A stretch of DNA of 39,311 nucleotides, from NCBI GenBank assembly GCA_021413735.1, contig JAIOPV010000212.1:1-39311 (forward strand). Reading direction: 5' to 3'. The translations under genes and the position numbers were made by a program. Shown here piece after piece: positions 1 through 7,347 of this stretch. Source of the DNA: Planctomycetota bacterium. GTDB lineage: Bacteria; Planctomycetota; Planctomycetia; Gemmatales; Gemmataceae. Positions within the stretch are counted from its first letter, which is position 1, and the number at the start of each line of letters is the position of its first letter. The notes below the pieces were generated by a model, which was not told the origin of the DNA, did not search any database, and was given only the letters and a program-made list of their open reading frames with translations.

Positions 1-36
1 CTTTCCCTTTAAAAAACACGAAAGAATTGATCGCGA

Positions 37-2028
37 ATGCCGAGCAATTCGATTTCTGAAATCGGTCGCCCCCGTATCCTCGCCCTGTACCGCACGATGT
101 TGCTCATCCGGCAGTCGGAAGAGCAGCTCGCGAAATCGCACCAGCGCGGGCTGATTCATGGAGCCTGTCACACCTATGTCGGACAGGAAGCGGTCGCCAC
201 GGGGGTCTGTGCGCATCTGAGTCCCCAAGACGCCGTCTTCAGTACGCATCGTGGACACGGACATGCCCTCGCGAAGGGGTTAGCTCCTGCCGCGCTCATG
301 GCCGAACTCTACGGCCGCGAGACCGGCTGCTCGCAAGGACGCGGCGGGAGCATGCACTTGTTCTCACCCGAGATCGGGATGATGGGGACCAGCGGCATCG
401 TCGGGCCGTGCATCCTGCAAGCCGCCGGGGCCGGCTACAGCTTCATGCTGATGAAACGCGACAACGTGGCGGTGGCGTTCTTCGGCGACGGTGCCTCGAA
501 CAACGCGGCGTTCCACGAAGGGTTGAACCTCGCGTCGATCTGGAAGCTGCCGGTGCTGTTCGTGTGCGAGAACAACCAGTTTGCGACCGAGGTTCCGTTC
601 AAGGAGGCGACCGCGAATCCGAACGTGGCTTCGCGTGGTGCCTCATACGGAATGCCAGGAATCGAACTCGACGGCAACGATGTTCTCGCGATTCAACAAG
701 CAGCGGGTGAGGCTGTGAAGCGAGCCCGCAGCGGGGGCGGCCCGACGCTGTTCGAGTGCAAGACGTACCGCACGCGACCGCACGCCGAGGGCATGGGCGA
801 CTTCACGTATCGCACGCGGGCCGACGTCGACGCGTGGAGGGCGAAGTGCCCCATCGAACGCTTGCGTGGCCGTATCATCGCGGAAGGCCACGCGACCGCT
901 GCGGAGTTGGAGGCGGTTGAGAATGGGATCCAGCAACTGATCGAGGAAGCGGAACGTGCGGCGCAAGCGAGTCCGTGGCCCGATCCGAAATCGGCCGCGA
1001 CGCACATCTACGCGGAGCCGCGACCGGTTCCCCCCGAGCCGCCGCCCGGCGACCGTCTCATCAGCTATTCGCAGGCAACGCTCGAAGCGCTCTCGCACGA
1101 GATGGCGGCGAATCCGAACATCTTCGTGATGGGGGAGGGCATCGGCATCCGCGGTGGTAACTTCAAGACGACCGCCGGCCTGTACGAGAAGTACGGCCCC
1201 GAACGGCTGCGTGACACGCCGATTGCCGAACGCGGCTTCGTGGGACTTGGCGGCGGCGCGGCGATGACCGGCACCCGCCCCGTGATCGACTTCATGTTCG
1301 CGGACTTCGTGCTCGATGGCATCGGCGAGATCGTGAATCAGATCGCGAAGATGCAGTACATGAGCAGCGGTCGGTTGAAGATGCCGATCCTGCTGCGGGG
1401 CTGCATCGGCATCGGCCACTCGGCCGCGACGCACCACTCCGGCAACTACTACCCGATGTTCGCGCACTTCCCGGGGCTGCGGGTCGTGGTGCCGTCCAAC
1501 GCTTACGACGCGAAGGGGCTGCTTCACCACGCCCTGCGGTGCAACGACCCCGTGCTGTTCCTCGAACACCGCGAAATCCTCACGATCAAGACGGCGGTGC
1601 CCGACGCCGCTTACGAGATTCCATTCGGGCAAGCGTCGGTCGTGCGTGAAGGCAGGGATCTCACGGTGGTGGCGCTGACGCGAATGGTGTCGCGAGCGCT
1701 TGAGGCCGCGGAAACGCTGGCAAAGGAAGGGCATCACATTGAGGTGATCGACCCGCGAACGGTGGCCCCGCTGGATGTCGAAACGATCGGGAAGTCGGTG
1801 GCGAAGACCGGCCGGTTGCTGATCGTGGACGAGGCGTTCGGTATGTACGGCATCGGTGCGGAGATCGCGGCACAGGTCGCGGACCGCTACTTCGACGAAC
1901 TCGACGCCCCGATTCGCCGACTGAACGGGCTGCACACGCCGACGCCGTACAGTCCGCCTTTGGAAGCGGCCGTGGTGCTCGACACCGACTCCGTGGTGAA
2001 GGCGATTCGTGACTTGTTGAGCGAGTGA
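37..2028 (+). CDS. 2-oxoacid dehydrogenase E1 component, fused alpha and beta subunits
   Basis: Thiamine-diphosphate enzyme that decarboxylates a 2-oxoacid (pyruvate, acetoin or branched-chain class) and passes the acyl group to the lipoyl arm of E2. Residues about 12-310 are the E1-alpha fold, with the ThDP/Mg motif starting at GDG (150-152) and ending at ENN (178-180). Residues about 340-663 are the E1-beta (transketolase pyrimidine plus C-terminal) fold, containing GEGIG, which carries the expected cofactor-activating Glu. The two subunits are separate polypeptides in many bacteria; here a Pro-rich linker near residues 330-340 joins them. The stop lies 6 bases before the E2 start, so the two are surely cotranscribed. 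No E3 (lipoamide dehydrogenase) gene is in the window. Substrate cannot be fixed from sequence alone. Start ATG 37 fits the family N-terminus, but its ribosome site is weak. Confidence 0.93.
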   Translation: MPSNSISEIGRPRILALYRTMLLIRQSEEQLAKSHQRGLIHGACHTYVGQEAVATGVCAHLSPQDAVFSTHRGHGHALAKGLAPAALMAELYGRETGCSQGRGGSMHLFSPEIGMMGTSGIVGPCILQAAGAGYSFMLMKRDNVAVAFFGDGASNNAAFHEGLNLASIWKLPVLFVCENNQFATEVPFKEATANPNVASRGASYGMPGIELDGNDVLAIQQAAGEAVKRARSGGGPTLFECKTYRTRPHAEGMGDFTYRTRADVDAWRAKCPIERLRGRIIAEGHATAAELEAVENGIQQLIEEAERAAQASPWPDPKSAATHIYAEPRPVPPEPPPGDRLISYSQATLEALSHEMAANPNIFVMGEGIGIRGGNFKTTAGLYEKYGPERLRDTPIAERGFVGLGGGAAMTGTRPVIDFMFADFVLDGIGEIVNQIAKMQYMSSGRLKMPILLRGCIGIGHSAATHHSGNYYPMFAHFPGLRVVVPSNAYDAKGLLHHALRCNDPVLFLEHREILTIKTAVPDAAYEIPFGQASVVREGRDLTVVALTRMVSRALEAAETLAKEGHHIEVIDPRTVAPLDVETIGKSVAKTGRLLIVDEAFGMYGIGAEIAAQVADRYFDELDAPIRRLNGLHTPTPYSPPLEAAVVLDTDSVVKAIRDLLSE

Positions 2029-2034
2029 GGACAC

Positions 2035-3294
2035 ATGCCGATTCCCGTGACGATTCCCCGCCTCGGCTGGAACATGGAACACGGCACCTTCGTCGAGTGG
2101 ATCAAGTCCGACGGCGACCCCGTGAAATCGGGCGACGTCGTGTTCCGCCTCGAAGGCGAGAAGGCCACGGAAGAAATCGAAAGCCTCGACGTCGGCACGC
2201 TTCACATTCCAGCAACCGGCCCGAAACCCGGCGATCGCGTCGCGGTGGGTGCCGTCATCGGCTACCTGCTGCAACCGGGAGAAGCGCCCCCTCAAGGTGA
2301 AAAACTCAGCGAACCAGTGCGCCCCCAAGCCAAGGTCGAACCCCCTGCGAGTCCGTCCGTGCGGCGACTGGCACGCGAACGCGGCGTTGATCTGCGAGCA
2401 GTGGCGGGCAGCGGTCCGGGTGGGCGCGTGACATCCGAAGATATCGCGAAGCCGGTCGCTGCGGTGCGATCGGGGGCGGTCACGCCGCGTGCTCGTCGGC
2501 TTGCCGAGGCCAAGGGCATCGACGCCACGAAGCTGCCGGGCACGGGTCGCAATGGTCGGGTTCGTGAACGCGATGTCGCTGCGAACTTCGGCGTTCCGAC
2601 GTCACCGGCGGAAGGCGTTGTGCCGCTGACGCCAATGCGAAAAGCCATCGCGGCACGCATGGTCGAGAGCCGACAGACCACGGCCCCCGTCACGCTGACA
2701 ACGAGCGTCGATGCGACGAATCTCGTGAACCTTCGCAATCAGTTTAAGGCCGCAGCGAATGGCGAACCGGTGCCCGCGTACAACGATTTCCTGGTGAAAC
2801 TGGTCGCGGTGTCGCTCCAGAAACACCCGCAACTCATGGCACGCTGGACCGACAAGGGCATCGCTCCCACAACCAGCATCAACATCGGCTTCGCGGTAGA
2901 CACGGACGCGGGTTTGCTCGTGCCTGTGGTTCGCTATGTGCCGTCGCTGGGGTTGCGGCAAGTGACAGCACAGTCGCTTGCGTTGGTTGACCGCATTCGG
3001 CGTGGCAGCATTTCGATGGCCGACATGCAGGGCGGTTGCTTCACGATCACGAATCTCGGCTCGTTCGGCATCGACGTCTTCACGCCGATCATCAACCCGC
3101 CGGAGTGTGCGATTCTTGGCGTCGGCCGCATCGAGCGGAAGCCAGTCATGGTCGGCGAACGCATCCGTGCCCGCGATATGGTCACGCTGAGCCTGACGTT
3201 CGATCACCGCATCGTTGATGGTGCGCCTGCCGCGAGATTCCTTCAAACGCTGTCGAAGTGCATCGAGAACCCCGCCCCGTGGCTCAGTTCATGA
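2035..3294 (+). CDS. Dihydrolipoamide acyltransferase (E2) with two tandem E3-binding domains
   Basis: Core acyltransferase of the complex whose E1 is encoded just upstream. Domain order: one lipoyl domain (residues 1-80; lipoyl lysine K43 in GEKATEEIES), a short Pro-rich linker, a peripheral-subunit-binding domain at about 105-138, a second at about 149-182, then the catalytic domain from about 195 to 419. The two binding domains are clear from the paired motifs SVRRLARERGVDL and RARRLAEAKGID, each followed by a G-x-x-G-R-V turn and an acidic helix. The active-site motif DHRIVDG (390-396) supplies His391 and Asp395. Most E2 proteins carry a single E3-binding domain, so the tandem pair is unusual. 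A GAGG-like ribosome site overlaps the E1 stop codon, suggesting coupled translation. The acyl substrate is not determined. Confidence 0.93.
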   Translation: MPIPVTIPRLGWNMEHGTFVEWIKSDGDPVKSGDVVFRLEGEKATEEIESLDVGTLHIPATGPKPGDRVAVGAVIGYLLQPGEAPPQGEKLSEPVRPQAKVEPPASPSVRRLARERGVDLRAVAGSGPGGRVTSEDIAKPVAAVRSGAVTPRARRLAEAKGIDATKLPGTGRNGRVRERDVAANFGVPTSPAEGVVPLTPMRKAIAARMVESRQTTAPVTLTTSVDATNLVNLRNQFKAAANGEPVPAYNDFLVKLVAVSLQKHPQLMARWTDKGIAPTTSINIGFAVDTDAGLLVPVVRYVPSLGLRQVTAQSLALVDRIRRGSISMADMQGGCFTITNLGSFGIDVFTPIINPPECAILGVGRIERKPVMVGERIRARDMVTLSLTFDHRIVDGAPAARFLQTLSKCIENPAPWLSS

Positions 3295-3388
3295 GGATGG
3301 CTGCCGCAAGCGGCGAATACCGTGGGGTCTGGATTGACCGGCTGGATAAGCTACATCAACTCAATCCTCTACCCTTCCGAGACGCATC

Positions 3389-4261
3389 ATGGCATCCGAA
3401 GACGAAGATGATCCGCTTGGACCGGCTCGGTTGCTCCTCGTGACCGCGCTGCGACTCGGCACCAAGGCCGCTGGTACCGAAGATCACAACGGCTGCTACG
3501 AACTGCTCGCGTGTGCGGCTCGTCTTGCCCGCAAGGTGAAGGGGCTTGGCGAAGTCGCCGACTTCCGGCTTGAACGCGCCCTCGACGATGCCGAGAACGC
3601 CGGCGAACCAGAGCAACAAGCCGAGGAGATGCAGGCCGCCATCGAAGGCTTACTCGGCGACGAGGACGAACCCGAAGCGGAAGACGAGCCAGCGGTTCTC
3701 GCTGATCCGCTCGCCGCGATGCAGACGTACATCGGAATGGCCATCTCCATCGGTGCCCCCGCGTACAACACCGGCGACCATCAGGGTTGCTTCGACGTGT
3801 ATTCGTGCACCGCTCGCATGATCCTCGCGACGATCGCCGCCGGTCCGGAAGAAGCACGGACGAAACTGCGAGAAGCGCTCGATAGGGTCGAGAAACTCGA
3901 CGACCCCAACGAGCAGGCGTGGGTGATGCGAAACGCCTTCGACGCGATCGGCGAGATGGGCGGCCCAGCGCTGAGTAGCCGAGAGGTGCAGCTCTACTTG
4001 TCGCTGGCAATTCGCCTCGGTGCCCCTGCTTACAACGCGGGCGATCACCGTGGCTGTTACGAAACGTATGCGTGTGCCGCCCGCTTCCTCGTGAATGCTC
4101 AGTCGGTGCCAGACGCTACGAAGGAAGCTCTGCGAACTGCGTTGGAGCAAGCCAGTGTCCTGCAGAATGTGACCAGACAGGCGTGGGTCATGCGCGAGGC
4201 CTTTGACGCACTGTTGCCGAAATCGGCCGACCCTGGTGCCCCCGACCAATCTTCAACCTGA
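3389..4261 (+). CDS. Triple-repeat protein of unknown function (GDHxGC repeats)
   Basis: Not a family I can name. The 290-residue protein is almost wholly three repeats of about 80 residues. Each begins with a hydrophobic helix (for example LYLSLAIRLGAPAYN), continues with the motif G-D-H-x-G-C-[YF]-x4-[AS]-C-x-A-R (first repeat EDHNGC), and ends in a charged helix with WVMR-x-[AN]-FDA-type residues in repeats 2 and 3. Every repeat therefore has a Cys-x5-Cys pair inside one predicted helix. A strongly acidic linker (about residues 88-107) separates repeat 1 from repeat 2. There is no signal peptide or membrane segment, so it is probably cytoplasmic. An all-helical repeat scaffold or a metal/heme-binding role is possible but unproven. 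It stands alone between the E2 gene and a strong hairpin. Confidence 0.72.
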   Translation: MASEDEDDPLGPARLLLVTALRLGTKAAGTEDHNGCYELLACAARLARKVKGLGEVADFRLERALDDAENAGEPEQQAEEMQAAIEGLLGDEDEPEAEDEPAVLADPLAAMQTYIGMAISIGAPAYNTGDHQGCFDVYSCTARMILATIAAGPEEARTKLREALDRVEKLDDPNEQAWVMRNAFDAIGEMGGPALSSREVQLYLSLAIRLGAPAYNAGDHRGCYETYACAARFLVNAQSVPDATKEALRTALEQASVLQNVTRQAWVMREAFDALLPKSADPGAPDQSST

Positions 4262-4270
4262 TGCGCAGTG

Positions 4271-4321
4271 CTGTCTGTTTTGGTGACTCAAGCCAGAGCC
4301 CTTTGCCATCAAAACAGACAG
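4271..4321 (+). terminator. Long hairpin downstream of the triple-repeat gene
   Basis: A 12-bp perfect stem (CTGTCTGTTTTG at 4271-4282 with CAAAACAGACAG at 4310-4321) extends inward by about 3 more pairs, one of them G-U, around a loop of about 21 bases. It starts 9 bases after the stop of the preceding gene and ends 65 bases before the next start. There is no clean U-tract, so intrinsic termination is inferred from stem length and position. Confidence 0.5.
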
Positions 4322-4386
4322 TTTCATCGGGTTCGTGTATCAGTCCTGTACGCAGCAGTATCGACACCATGAAGCGGAGTTCTGAT

Positions 4387-5736
4387 ATGTCACGTTTGCG
4401 TTCGCACAGTTGGCTGCTGAACCGCCGTCACGTTCTCCGCGGCGTCGGCGTTTCGCTCGCCTTGCCGCTGCTCGACTGCATGCGACCGCTGCTTGCCGCA
4501 GACAAAGCTGTGCGACCGAAACGCAGCGTGTTCATCTACCTGCCCAATGGCGTCAACACAGTTGCCTACGAGATGCCGACGGCGGGAGCAGATTACAAGA
4601 TGTCGAAGCCACTCGCGGCTCTCGAAAAGCACCGCAATGTCATTACGCCGATCAGCGGCTTGCACCACCCGCACGGGCTCGGCCACCACCATAATTGCAG
4701 CACCATCTGGCTGACCGGCGGCAAGATCGGGCCATCGGAACGCAACACGATTTCGGTCGATCAACTCATGGCACAGGTCACGGCACCGCAAACGCGGTAC
4801 TCGTCAATCGAGATGAGCAATCAGGGGCACTCGCTGGCGTACAGTGCTGACGGCATCCAGTTGCCCGCGACCGGCAGCCCTGGGGTCGTGTTCCGCGATA
4901 TGTTCACGGAACCGCAGGGTGGCATCGCGAAACAACGCCGGGGATTGCAGCGTCGCGAGAGCATCCTCGACGCTGTTCTTGAGGAATCGAATTCGCTCGG
5001 CAACCAACTTGGCAAGGACGACCGTGGCCGGCTGGAACAATACCTGACGTCGGTTCGCGAAGTCGAGATTCGCACACAGCGAGCCGACAAGTGGCTCGAC
5101 ACGCCACGACCGAAAGTGGACCCCGGCGTGCAATCGCAACTGAATCGCGACATCTCACTGGAACGCCTCGGTGAGTACCTTCGTACGATGTACGACATCA
5201 TGGTGCTGGCCTTCCAGACCGACATGACCCGCGTGGCAACGTTCAGCACCGGCAACGAGGGGCAAGGTCCAGCCGTGCCCGAAATCGGCGTGAAGCAAGA
5301 CCGCCATTCGCTTTCGCACCACAACGGCAACCCGAAGCTCATGCAGGATCTGCTGGATAGCGACGCCTTCAACATCAAGCAGTTCAGCTACTTCCTCGAT
5401 CGGCTCAGCGAAGTGAAGGACGCCGACGGCCCGCTGCTCGACACGACGATGGCACTCTTCGGCAGCGGCATGGCCTATGGTCACAGTCACGGCAACGCGA
5501 GCTTGCCGATCATCCTCGCGGGCGGCACGCAACTCGGGCTGAAGCACGGCAAGCACGTCGACTTCAATCTCGTGAAGGATTTCAAGGGCTATGACAAGCT
5601 CGTCGGCATCTACTTCAACCCGGTGAACAGCAAGGCAGTGCTGAGCAATGTGCTGCTGACGATGGCTCAGAAGATGGACGTGAAGACGGAGAAGTTCGCC
5701 GACAGCAACGGGGTGATCTCGGAGGTGTTGGCGTGA
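4387..5736 (+). CDS. DUF1552 family exported protein
   Basis: Member of the DUF1552 family, abundant in Planctomycetes and relatives and of unknown biochemical function; it is usually encoded near DUF1592/1588/1585 cytochrome-type proteins, as here. The N-terminus (residues 1-33) is a twin-arginine-like export signal: NRRHVLRGVGVSL, then a hydrophobic stretch ending LLAAD. The mature part contains family-typical features such as RSVFIYLPNGVN near the start, the His-rich HPHGLGHHHNCS, and GHSHGNASLPIILAGG near the C-terminus, which suggests a metal-binding hydrolase-like fold (inference). I chose ATG 4387 because GGAG lies 7 bases upstream; ATG 4369 has no ribosome site, and the 4261 start would run through the hairpin. 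Its stop overlaps the next gene's GTG by 4 bases. Confidence 0.88.
   Translation: MSRLRSHSWLLNRRHVLRGVGVSLALPLLDCMRPLLAADKAVRPKRSVFIYLPNGVNTVAYEMPTAGADYKMSKPLAALEKHRNVITPISGLHHPHGLGHHHNCSTIWLTGGKIGPSERNTISVDQLMAQVTAPQTRYSSIEMSNQGHSLAYSADGIQLPATGSPGVVFRDMFTEPQGGIAKQRRGLQRRESILDAVLEESNSLGNQLGKDDRGRLEQYLTSVREVEIRTQRADKWLDTPRPKVDPGVQSQLNRDISLERLGEYLRTMYDIMVLAFQTDMTRVATFSTGNEGQGPAVPEIGVKQDRHSLSHHNGNPKLMQDLLDSDAFNIKQFSYFLDRLSEVKDADGPLLDTTMALFGSGMAYGHSHGNASLPIILAGGTQLGLKHGKHVDFNLVKDFKGYDKLVGIYFNPVNSKAVLSNVLLTMAQKMDVKTEKFADSNGVISEVLA
5721..5725 (+). promoter_or_regulatory. Ribosome binding site fixing the GTG 5733 start
   Basis: GGAGG, 7 bases before GTG 5733, which itself overlaps the TGA of the DUF1552 gene. 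It matters because it places translation initiation upstream of the palindromic element, so the element is expected to be translated. Confidence 0.6.
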
Positions 5737-7085
5737 AGCACACTATCCGAACCCAACCCGAACGGTTGGCCTTGGTTTTGACCTCCCCCCTTGTGGGGGA
5801 GGTCGACGCGAAGCGGCGGGTGGGGGGTGAAGCCTGCCGAGATGTTGCAGCTTTACCCCCCACCGTCTCGCAAAGCCTCGCCACCTCCCCCACAAGGGGG
5901 GAGGCCAAAACCAGAACGCACCTGCCTCGGTTGGTTGCCTTCGCCGCACTGGGTTTCAGTGCGATGGCGTTCTTTGCGTTCGCACAGGAGAAAAAGGAGA
6001 CGCTAGCTCCAGCGACCGTACCCACCAAGGAAGCCGTCGCGAGGGCACCGAAGTTCGTGTCGGCCGATGCGGGGAAGTACATCTCCGGCGAACTCGTGTT
6101 CGTTGATGGCGTGAATCGTCGCGGGGCGTTGCGGCTCGACGGCGACGGCCCCATGCACTACTTCGCGATGCTGCCTTACGGCATGGTCGGCTACAACGGA
6201 GCACCCGCCGAGCTACGTGACGTGCCGCTGGGCACGCACCTTCACGGGTACTTCCACCTACCGCCTCTGGGCGAGGAAGACACCATCCCGCCGCATCAGC
6301 GAGCAAATCCGAACAACCACGCACTGACGCTCGAAGACGACTTCAGCTATTACCAGCGTCGCGGGCAGGCGTGGAAGATCGTGGCGGTCGACTTGAAGAA
6401 GAACAAGCTCGATGTCGCCGCGACCGGCAAGCCCGTGAAGGACGGCATCAACGGCAAGTACACGTTTGACATCGACACGAACACTCGCGTCTGGAAGGGT
6501 CGGTCGATCGTCGGTCTGGATAGCCTTACTCCTGAGCAAACGGTGCAACTGAACCTGAGCTGGGCACAGGGAGCGGTCAACAAGGAGTTCGTCGTCACCG
6601 ATGTGTGGCTCGACGACGACGCCCGCAAGTTCGCGACGGAGATGCAACGGCGACGGAACGTGCGATATCAGCAACAACGCTGGCTGCCAGGCTGGATCGA
6701 CAGCATCGAACACTTCGACTACGGCGGCGCGATCATCACGATCACGCTGTTCGGCGGCATGGATCAATCGCTTTATGACGACATGAAGGCGAGCCGTGAA
6801 ACGGGCTACTGGGTCGCCACCGCAGAGAAGACGTTGCGGACGTGGTTTCACCGTGCGGATCGCAAAGTGGGTCGCGTGCAGGAGTGGAAGGAGATCGAGA
6901 ACCCGCCGCTGGGCAGCAGTGGGATTCAGGTGAAGTTGAAGTTCGCGGAGGTGCTGGAAGGCTACCGGCCTGGTCGCAACGTTCGCCTCAAGTGCGACCG
7001 CTGGGCGTTCGTGACGATGCCGTTCGAGGAGCGTGTGAAGTCGATCGAAGAGCAGAAGCGTTCGGCCGTCATGAGCTTGCCGTGA
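5733..7085 (+). CDS. Exported protein of unknown function with a palindromic repeat in its N-terminus
   Basis: No named family recognised. Residues 1-13 form a short polar start; residues 14-60 are encoded by a palindromic DNA element (LTSPLVGEV ... SLATSPTRGE); residues 65-84 are a hydrophobic export segment ending AFFAFAQ. If the element is removed, the first 13 residues and the hydrophobic core together make a normal signal peptide, so the element appears to have inserted in the n-region without breaking the frame. The mature part (about residues 85-450) opens with GELVFVDGVNRRGALRLDG, suggestive of a beta-barrel, and is rich in charged and aromatic residues. The GTG start is supported by GGAGG and by the 4-base overlap with the DUF1552 stop. 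Its position between DUF1552 and DUF1592 genes suggests a surface-associated role in the same system, but this is inference. Confidence 0.78.
   Translation: MKHTIRTQPERLALVLTSPLVGEVDAKRRVGGEACRDVAALPPTVSQSLATSPTRGEAKTRTHLPRLVAFAALGFSAMAFFAFAQEKKETLAPATVPTKEAVARAPKFVSADAGKYISGELVFVDGVNRRGALRLDGDGPMHYFAMLPYGMVGYNGAPAELRDVPLGTHLHGYFHLPPLGEEDTIPPHQRANPNNHALTLEDDFSYYQRRGQAWKIVAVDLKKNKLDVAATGKPVKDGINGKYTFDIDTNTRVWKGRSIVGLDSLTPEQTVQLNLSWAQGAVNKEFVVTDVWLDDDARKFATEMQRRRNVRYQQQRWLPGWIDSIEHFDYGGAIITITLFGGMDQSLYDDMKASRETGYWVATAEKTLRTWFHRADRKVGRVQEWKEIENPPLGSSGIQVKLKFAEVLEGYRPGRNVRLKCDRWAFVTMPFEERVKSIEEQKRSAVMSLP
5774..5912. repeat. Palindromic element, coding copy 1 (SPLVGEV type)
   Basis: About 139 bp with two arms of roughly 60 bp that are imperfect reverse complements: the left arm begins GGTTTTGACCTCCCCCC and the right arm ends GGGGAGGCCAAAACC. 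Each arm also holds a smaller palindrome around CCTTGTGGGGGAGG. It lies wholly inside the 5733-7085 gene and is read as LTSPLVGEV through SLATSPTRGE. A second, diverged copy lies at 32788-32927. It resembles REP/RPE-type palindromic elements in organisation; no transposase is adjacent. Confidence 0.85.
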
Positions 7086-7100
7086 GTACGTGTCTTGGTT

Positions 7101-7320
7101 TTCACCCCGAAGGGGTGGGACAACCTAGCCCAGGGCAAGCCGAAGGCGCCGCCCTGGGAAATGGATCCGTGAATCTTTGCACCCTGAAGGGGTGCGACAA
7201 GGGGCATGCGGTCGTTGTCGCACCCCTTCAGGGTGCATTCTCTTTTGTGATGCCAACCCAGGGCGGCGACGGCTTCGCCGTCTTGCCCTGGGCTGGGTTG
7301 TCCTACCCCTTCGGGGTGAA
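7101..7320. repeat. Nested palindromic repeat made of four related units
   Basis: Fills the gap between two plus-strand genes. The outer arms (7101-7158 and 7257-7320) are near-perfect reverse complements beginning TTCACCCCGAAGGGGT and containing CAGCCCAGGGCAAG-like sequence. Inside lies a perfect 23-bp inverted repeat (7178-7200 with 7215-7237). All four arms carry the same core, CACCC(C/T)GAAGGGGT followed by GACAA, two in each orientation. It could act as a transcript hairpin or attenuator between the two genes. Such structures fit a dispersed REP-like family; no mobile gene is adjacent. Confidence 0.85.
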
Positions 7321-7347
7321 GAAAATGCGATTTCGGGGAGCAGTTCG

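Noticed and set aside
643-2328. 561-codon minus-strand ORF opposite the E1/E2 genes
   Set aside because: Antisense shadow of two clear genes; the translation is Arg/His-rich with no family pattern, as expected from high-GC complementary strands.
7101-7320. CRISPR-like array
   Set aside because: The repeated cores are inverted and nested rather than direct, with no regular spacers and no cas genes nearby.
7177-7347. Extended N-terminus of the DUF1592 protein
   Set aside because: Encoded by the palindromic repeat; the downstream ATG pair gives an intact signal peptide. Unlike the 5733 gene, no ribosome site supports the longer form.
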